From Methanomassiliicoccales archaeon RumEn M2 (GTDB lineage: Archaea > Thermoplasmatota > Thermoplasmata > Methanomassiliicoccales > Methanomethylophilaceae): a stretch of DNA of 64,000 nt. The notes beneath the pieces are model-generated. The model saw only the letters and a list, made by a program, of their open reading frames with translations. It searched no databases and was not told the DNA's origin. This document shows positions 63,690 to 64,000 of this stretch, in pieces; the stretch's first letter is position 1; each line of letters opens with the position of its first letter. The stretch is taken from assembly GCA_001421175.1 (NCBI GenBank), contig LJKL01000016.1:124001-188000 (forward strand). The letters are read 5' to 3'. The translations under genes were made by a program, and so were the position numbers.

Positions 63690-64000
63690 GATGATTCCTC
63701 CTTCATCACTATCTTTCCCTTGTACTTGGCGTAAGTGGCATAATCTATCTGCTTCACACTGCTGATGATCTTCTCCACTGTTGGTGCGGCATCCCTCTTG
63801 TACTTCTTTATGCGGTCCGTGACCGTTATGTCGAAGGCATCGCTGCCCGCCCCCCGAGCCGTAAGAGACCACGAGTATCCTGTCGCCCGGTTCTGCAACA
63901 TCCAATACGGATGCGAGACCAATGGGGACCGCACCGCTGTATGTGTTGCCTATGTAGGGCGTCATCAGACCTTTCTCTATCTGAGCGTCCGTGAACCCCA
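63686..64000 (-). CDS. HMG-CoA synthase, C-terminal part (frameshift at 63850; continues beyond window)
   Basis: The right edge carries the end of the gene on the minus strand. First frame: [40 protein letters not shown], typical of archaeal HMG-CoA synthase. Second frame: [28 protein letters not shown], ending [11 protein letters not shown]. Dropping one C from the six-C run (63850-63855) gives [13 protein letters not shown]. The enzyme condenses acetoacetyl-CoA with acetyl-CoA, the first committed step to archaeal lipids. Catalytic residues lie outside the window. Confidence 0.88.

Noticed and set aside
1-64000. CRISPR array, rRNA operon, insertion sequence
   Set aside because: No regularly spaced short repeats, no rRNA-like sequence and no transposase or terminal inverted repeats were seen.

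Overview
The window is archaeal chromosome of fairly high GC. It carries archaeal Orc1/Cdc6, small-subunit RFC, LonB, a Hel308-type helicase, KEOPS Cgi121, class II glycyl-tRNA synthetase of the archaeal/eukaryotic kind, and the archaeal thiolase/HMG-CoA synthase/DUF35 trio. TATA boxes sit about 25 bases upstream of many starts. A formate-tetrahydrofolate ligase together with these genes suggests Thermoplasmata, most likely a Methanomassiliicoccales-type methyl-reducing methanogen. That placement is inference: no rRNA or mcr gene lies here.

Layout. 1-5335: end of cysS, a radical SAM protein, an ncsA/ttuA-type tRNA thiolase, orc1/cdc6, a NIF3-like protein and rfcS. 5337-13507: acyl-CoA ligase, a DnaK-like/Sel1 pair, fhs, a second (frameshifted) Sel1 gene, rubredoxin, a possible ncRNA and a QueG-like protein. 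13651-24300: a 10.6 kb provirus integrated in tRNA-Ile(GAT). 24284-42230: housekeeping genes including FNR plus ferredoxin, an amidohydrolase-Usp-CBS-glyS operon, a CBS/HPF-like protein, valS, NfeD/SPFH, a DEAD-box helicase and tRNA-Gly(GCC). 42231-50221: a lower-GC patch with cobalamin-gene remnants and an intact cbiA-like gene, then a surface protein of about 1930 residues. 50707-64000: ArsD-like, DUF5714-like, bicupin, M18 peptidase, PH-domain membrane protein, LonB, Hel308, thrC-thrB, Cgi121 and the mevalonate-entry operon (DUF35, thiolase, HMG-CoA synthase).

The provirus is the standout. Its tyrosine integrase adjoins one of two 22-bp attachment repeats. The opposite end has a rolling-circle (HUH) Rep, an HTH protein and three small Cys-rich or hypothetical genes. 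The middle is a tightly packed minus-strand run of seven membrane proteins ending in a Zot/FtsK-like P-loop ATPase. No capsid, terminase, portal or tail gene is visible. This fits an enveloped pleomorphic (pleolipovirus-like) or filamentous (inovirus-like) virus of a methanogen. Two real small genes in it (22238-22417 and 24030-24176) are easily missed.

A technical theme runs through the window. Seven genes are broken by exactly one base at a short homopolymer: Sel1 at about 11700, Rep at 23651, DEAD helicase at 41671, surface protein at 46054, LonB at 55986, Hel308 at 57492 and HMG-CoA synthase at 63850. In each case correcting one base restores the family sequence. This points to sequencing or assembly indels rather than pseudogenes, so these genes are annotated whole.
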